The translations under genes and the position numbers were made by a program. From Bacteroidales bacterium (GTDB taxonomy: Bacteria > Bacteroidota > Bacteroidia > Bacteroidales > Dysgonomonadaceae): a stretch of DNA of 18,440 nucleotides. Position 1 is the first letter of the stretch; each line of letters opens with the position of its first letter. Under the pieces are notes generated by a model. The model did no database searches. It was not told the DNA's origin and saw nothing but the letters and a program-made list of their open reading frames with translations. Of this stretch, positions 16,159 through 18,440 are shown in pieces. The stretch is taken from the NCBI GenBank assembly GCA_012799155.1, contig JAAZLV010000034.1, positions 1-18,440 on the forward strand. Reading direction: 5' to 3'.

Positions 16159-16407
16159 ATGGGATTTCTAATCAAATTTCTCCTTTTTTTTGTAGTCGCT
16201 TATCTTCTGATGAAAGGATTCGTAGCATTCCTTATGGGCAAGCGCAACACTACATCGACCACAAACCGTCAATCGTCTCAACACCAGCCAAAACAACCCG
16301 AGACTCAGGAAGATAGAATCATCGAGTATCAGAAGAAAACATTCGAAAAGAGTGAGGCAGAGGATGTTGAGTTCACCGAAATCAAACAACCACAGGGAGA
16401 ATCATAA
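16159..16407 (+). CDS. DUF4834-like small membrane protein
   Basis: The 82-residue product has one N-terminal membrane helix at about 4-26 (FLIKFLLFFVVAYLLMKG), a short basic stretch, then a polar Gln/Thr/Pro-rich linker and a charged C-terminal segment (IIEYQKKTFEKSEAEDVEFTEI). This shape fits the DUF4834 family of Bacteroidota, which has no known function. The topology is probably N-terminal anchor with the tail in the cytoplasm (positive residues follow the helix). It appears to be a single-gene unit: a -7-like box lies upstream and a strong terminator follows within 10 nt. Confidence 0.75.
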   Translation: MGFLIKFLLFFVVAYLLMKGFVAFLMGKRNTTSTTNRQSSQHQPKQPETQEDRIIEYQKKTFEKSEAEDVEFTEIKQPQGES

Positions 16408-16415
16408 CCAGAGCT

Positions 16416-16447
16416 GTTGCTTTTTTCTCCAAAAAGCAACTCTTTTT
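16416..16447 (+). terminator. Intrinsic terminator after the DUF4834 gene
   Basis: GTTGCTTTTT (16416-16425) and AAAAAGCAAC (16431-16440) form a perfect 10-bp stem around TCTCC, followed by a T-rich tract (TCTTTTT, 16441-16447). It separates the DUF4834 gene from the PLP-enzyme pair, which therefore needs its own promoter in 16448-16501; none is obvious there. Confidence 0.85.
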
Positions 16448-16501
16448 GCATGCGACCGGAATCAATAAAAACATATAAGAAAATTTATACAATCAGAGAT
16501 T

Positions 16502-17767
16502 ATGACAGATATTTTTGATAGACTGAAGAGTGTCAGTGGTCCGCTGGAACAGTACCGACAGAAAGCAGACGGTTATTTTGCATTCCCCGAACTGGAAGGA
16601 GAAATTGGTCCCCGCATGCGTTTCATGGGACGTGAGATGATTACCTGGAGCCTGAACAACTACCTGGGACTGGCAAACCATCCCGAAGTGAGGAAGGCCG
16701 ACGCAGATGCTGCCGCCCAGTGGGGTATGGCTTACCCTATGGGTGCACGCATGATGTCGGGACAGACCAAATACCACCGTGAGCTGGAAGAGAAGCTGGC
16801 ACGCTTCGAGAAGAAGGAGGCAGCCTACCTGCTCAACTACGGTTATCAGGGAATGGTCTCCATCATCGACTCGCTAGTGTCTCGCAACGATGTGATCGTC
16901 TACGACTCCGAGTCGCACGCCTGCATCATGGATGGCATCTTCCTTCACAAGGCAAAGGGTGGCAAGAGCTTTGTTTTCCCTCACAACGACATGGAACGCT
17001 GCGAGAAGATGCTTGGCTTCGCTACGAAGAATGCAGAAGAACATGGCGGTGGCATCCTGGTGATTACCGAAGGTGTATTTGGCATGTCGGGCGATCTGGG
17101 TAATTTGCCGGGAATCGTAAAGCTGCGGGAGAAATACAATTTCCGTCTGATGATTGACGATGCACACGGCTTCGGTACCATGGGTGAGACCGGTGCAGGT
17201 GCCAGCGAACACTTCGGACTGATGGACGAGGTGGACATCTACTTCGGTACCTTTGCCAAGTCGATGGCCGGTATCGGCGCTTTTGTAGCCTCCGAGAAGG
17301 CGATCGTCGACTCACTTAAATACAACATGCGCTCCCAGATCTTCGCCAAGTCGCTTCCCATGCCCATGGTGATCGGAGCACTGAAGCGTCTTGAGATCCT
17401 GCAATCACAGCCAGAGCTGAAGGAGAACCTGTGGAAGGTTGCCAGGGCCTTGCAAGAGGGACTGGTAGCTGAAGGATTCAACATCGGCAACACCGAGTCG
17501 CCAGTAACACCCGTCTACTTCAGCGGTTCCGTACCGGAGGGTACCAACATCGTGATTGACCTGCGCGAGAACCACGGAATCTTCTGCTCTATAGTTGTCT
17601 ACCCGGTAGTCCCGAAAGGGGTGCTGATGCTGCGTCTAATCCCCACAGCCTCACACACGCTGGCTGAAGTGGAACGCACCATTGAGGTATTCAAGGAGAT
17701 CAAGCAAAACCTGGCGGAAGGCAAATATCAGTCGGACGAGATGCGCACCATGTCGGTGAACGCATAA
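16502..17767 (+). CDS. Alpha-oxoamine synthase family PLP enzyme, candidate cysteate acyltransferase
   Basis: The 421-residue fold-type I PLP enzyme belongs to the family of serine palmitoyltransferase, 2-amino-3-ketobutyrate CoA ligase (Kbl) and 8-amino-7-oxononanoate synthase (BioF), which condense an amino acid with an acyl thioester and release CO2. The PLP Lys is K253 in TFAKSMAG; IDDAHGFG at 218-225 supplies the Asp that contacts the pyridine nitrogen and the conserved His222; His139 in DSESHAC should stack on the PLP ring. YPMGARMMSGQT at about 78-89 replaces the GSGGSR-type block of Kbl/BioF, so I doubt that it is either of those. It is not close to the Bacteroides SPT sequence as I remember it. 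With the threonine-synthase-like gene 45 nt downstream, cysteate is a good candidate substrate (sulfonolipid synthesis). SPT or Kbl activity remains possible. Confidence 0.88.
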   Translation: MTDIFDRLKSVSGPLEQYRQKADGYFAFPELEGEIGPRMRFMGREMITWSLNNYLGLANHPEVRKADADAAAQWGMAYPMGARMMSGQTKYHRELEEKLARFEKKEAAYLLNYGYQGMVSIIDSLVSRNDVIVYDSESHACIMDGIFLHKAKGGKSFVFPHNDMERCEKMLGFATKNAEEHGGGILVITEGVFGMSGDLGNLPGIVKLREKYNFRLMIDDAHGFGTMGETGAGASEHFGLMDEVDIYFGTFAKSMAGIGAFVASEKAIVDSLKYNMRSQIFAKSLPMPMVIGALKRLEILQSQPELKENLWKVARALQEGLVAEGFNIGNTESPVTPVYFSGSVPEGTNIVIDLRENHGIFCSIVVYPVVPKGVLMLRLIPTASHTLAEVERTIEVFKEIKQNLAEGKYQSDEMRTMSVNA

Positions 17768-17812
17768 ATTTCCAACCGGAGGAACCTGCATCCTCACAGA
17801 AATTATCAGCAG

Positions 17813-18440
17813 ATGCTAAGAGTCAAGATTCAGCGCAAATATCACTTGCAATGCACGCAGTGTGGTCATGTGACCCCCAACTTCTGGACCTGGTTTGATC
17901 AGGGTCAGCAGTGTCCCTCCTGTGGGAGCAAACACTCCGAGGTGTGGTACAACAGACGTTACCAACGGCTGGCACGCATCATCAAACGGAAGCCCGACAG
18001 TTTCTGGCACTACTTCCCCTTCCTGCCGCTCCTGCGCCGACGTCACATCATCTCCCGCAACGAGGGAGCGGTGCCATTGGAACGGTGGAGTTTCCTGGAG
18101 TCGTTTGCCCGTGAGAAATATGGTCTGGATATCAAGGTTCACGTCTATCGTAACGACTTGAATGGTGGCACCGGCACATTCAAAGACCCGGCTGCATCGA
18201 TGGCTGCCAGCCTCTTCAACGAACTGGGCATCAAGCAGTATTGCATCGCTTCCACAGGTAACTCAGCAACAGCATATGCCAAGTATCTCTCCATGGCGAA
18301 AGTAAACTGCTCTGTCTTCATGCCGGAGGATGCCATCAAGACCTCCGAAGCAACCATCAGCTCCTACGGACAACAGGTCTTTCGGGTGAAGGGAGATTAT
18401 GCGAAAGCAAAGGAGATCGCTGCCGGCTACGCAAAGTTAC
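17813..18440 (+). CDS. Threonine synthase-like PLP enzyme with N-terminal zinc ribbon, 3' end outside window
   Basis: The frame is open from ATG at 17813 to the right edge (209 codons). Residues 1-45 form a zinc ribbon: CTQC (Cys14, Cys17) and CPSC (Cys34, Cys37). NEGAVPLERW at about 83-92 corresponds to the EGxTPL block of threonine synthases. The PLP Lys is K124 in GTGTFKDPAAS, and ASTGNSATAYAKY at about 146-158 is the phosphate-binding loop (compare ASTGNT in ThrC). It is thus a fold-type II PLP enzyme of the threonine synthase superfamily. FKDPAA instead of FKDRG and the zinc ribbon argue against plain housekeeping ThrC, though they do not exclude it. Cysteate synthase of methanogens is a threonine-synthase paralogue; together with the upstream acyltransferase, cysteate synthase is my preferred reading. 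Confidence 0.82.
   Translation, partial: MLRVKIQRKYHLQCTQCGHVTPNFWTWFDQGQQCPSCGSKHSEVWYNRRYQRLARIIKRKPDSFWHYFPFLPLLRRRHIISRNEGAVPLERWSFLESFAREKYGLDIKVHVYRNDLNGGTGTFKDPAASMAASLFNELGIKQYCIASTGNSATAYAKYLSMAKVNCSVFMPEDAIKTSEATISSYGQQVFRVKGDYAKAKEIAAGYAKL

Noticed and set aside
17779..17795. Small hairpin GAGGA/TCCTC between the two PLP-enzyme genes
   Set aside because: A 5-bp stem with a 7-nt loop and no T run is too short to be a terminator and is likely chance.
17895..18161. Short frames at the right edge (88 residues plus, 108 minus)
   Set aside because: They are out of frame with the open threonine-synthase-like gene, which runs to the window end and shows clear PLP motifs.

Overview
The window looks like the chromosome of a Bacteroidota bacterium, probably order Bacteroidales; a Dysgonomonadaceae/Porphyromonadaceae-like relative is my guess, not shown. 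Clade markers are the fused MurF-alanine racemase, GSCFA, DUF5063 and DUF4834 proteins, an IF-2 with a very long charged N-terminal region, start codons mostly without Shine-Dalgarno sequences, and a promoter matching the Bacteroides consensus TTTG-N19-TAnnTTTG.

Layout. (1) Positions 1-809 hold the 3' part of an OmpA-family outer-membrane protein gene, followed by a strong hairpin terminator that probably serves both strands. (2) Positions 917-4374, minus strand: a GSCFA-family (SGNH-like hydrolase) gene and murF-alr, two genes 11 nt apart. (3) Positions 4666-7020, minus strand: a tight operon of a DUF5063 gene, a DEDDy 3'-5' exonuclease and an RlmI-type 23S rRNA cytosine methyltransferase. 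(4) Positions 7045-7370: a divergent control region with the best promoter in the window, a 10-bp inverted repeat and a leader hairpin followed by a T run; a possible 60-residue membrane protein lies on the minus strand. (5) Positions 7371-12458: rimP-nusA-infB, the classical transcription/translation operon. (6) Positions 12625-16024: an envelope cluster of ompH (Skp-like), murI, cvpA, psd and a pssA-type gene, tightly packed from murI onward. (7) Positions 16159-16407: a small DUF4834 membrane protein gene with a clear terminator. (8) Positions 16502-18440: an alpha-oxoamine synthase (fold-type I PLP enzyme) followed 45 nt later by a zinc-ribbon threonine-synthase-like fold-type II PLP enzyme, cut by the window edge.

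How they work together. Most of the window is core housekeeping: ribosome maturation and antitermination (rimP, nusA), initiation (infB), rRNA methylation, peptidoglycan precursors (murI makes D-Glu; murF-alr makes D-Ala and adds D-Ala-D-Ala) and phosphatidylethanolamine synthesis (PssA then Psd). The most interesting part is the right-hand PLP-enzyme pair. An acyltransferase of the SPT/Kbl/BioF family next to a threonine-synthase paralogue is the enzyme combination expected for making cysteate and condensing it with a fatty acyl group, that is sulfonolipid (capnine) synthesis. This is inference from families and context; no experiment or database search supports it here.

I saw no tRNA, rRNA, CRISPR array, insertion sequence or phage gene. 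All homology statements come from reading the translated sequence.
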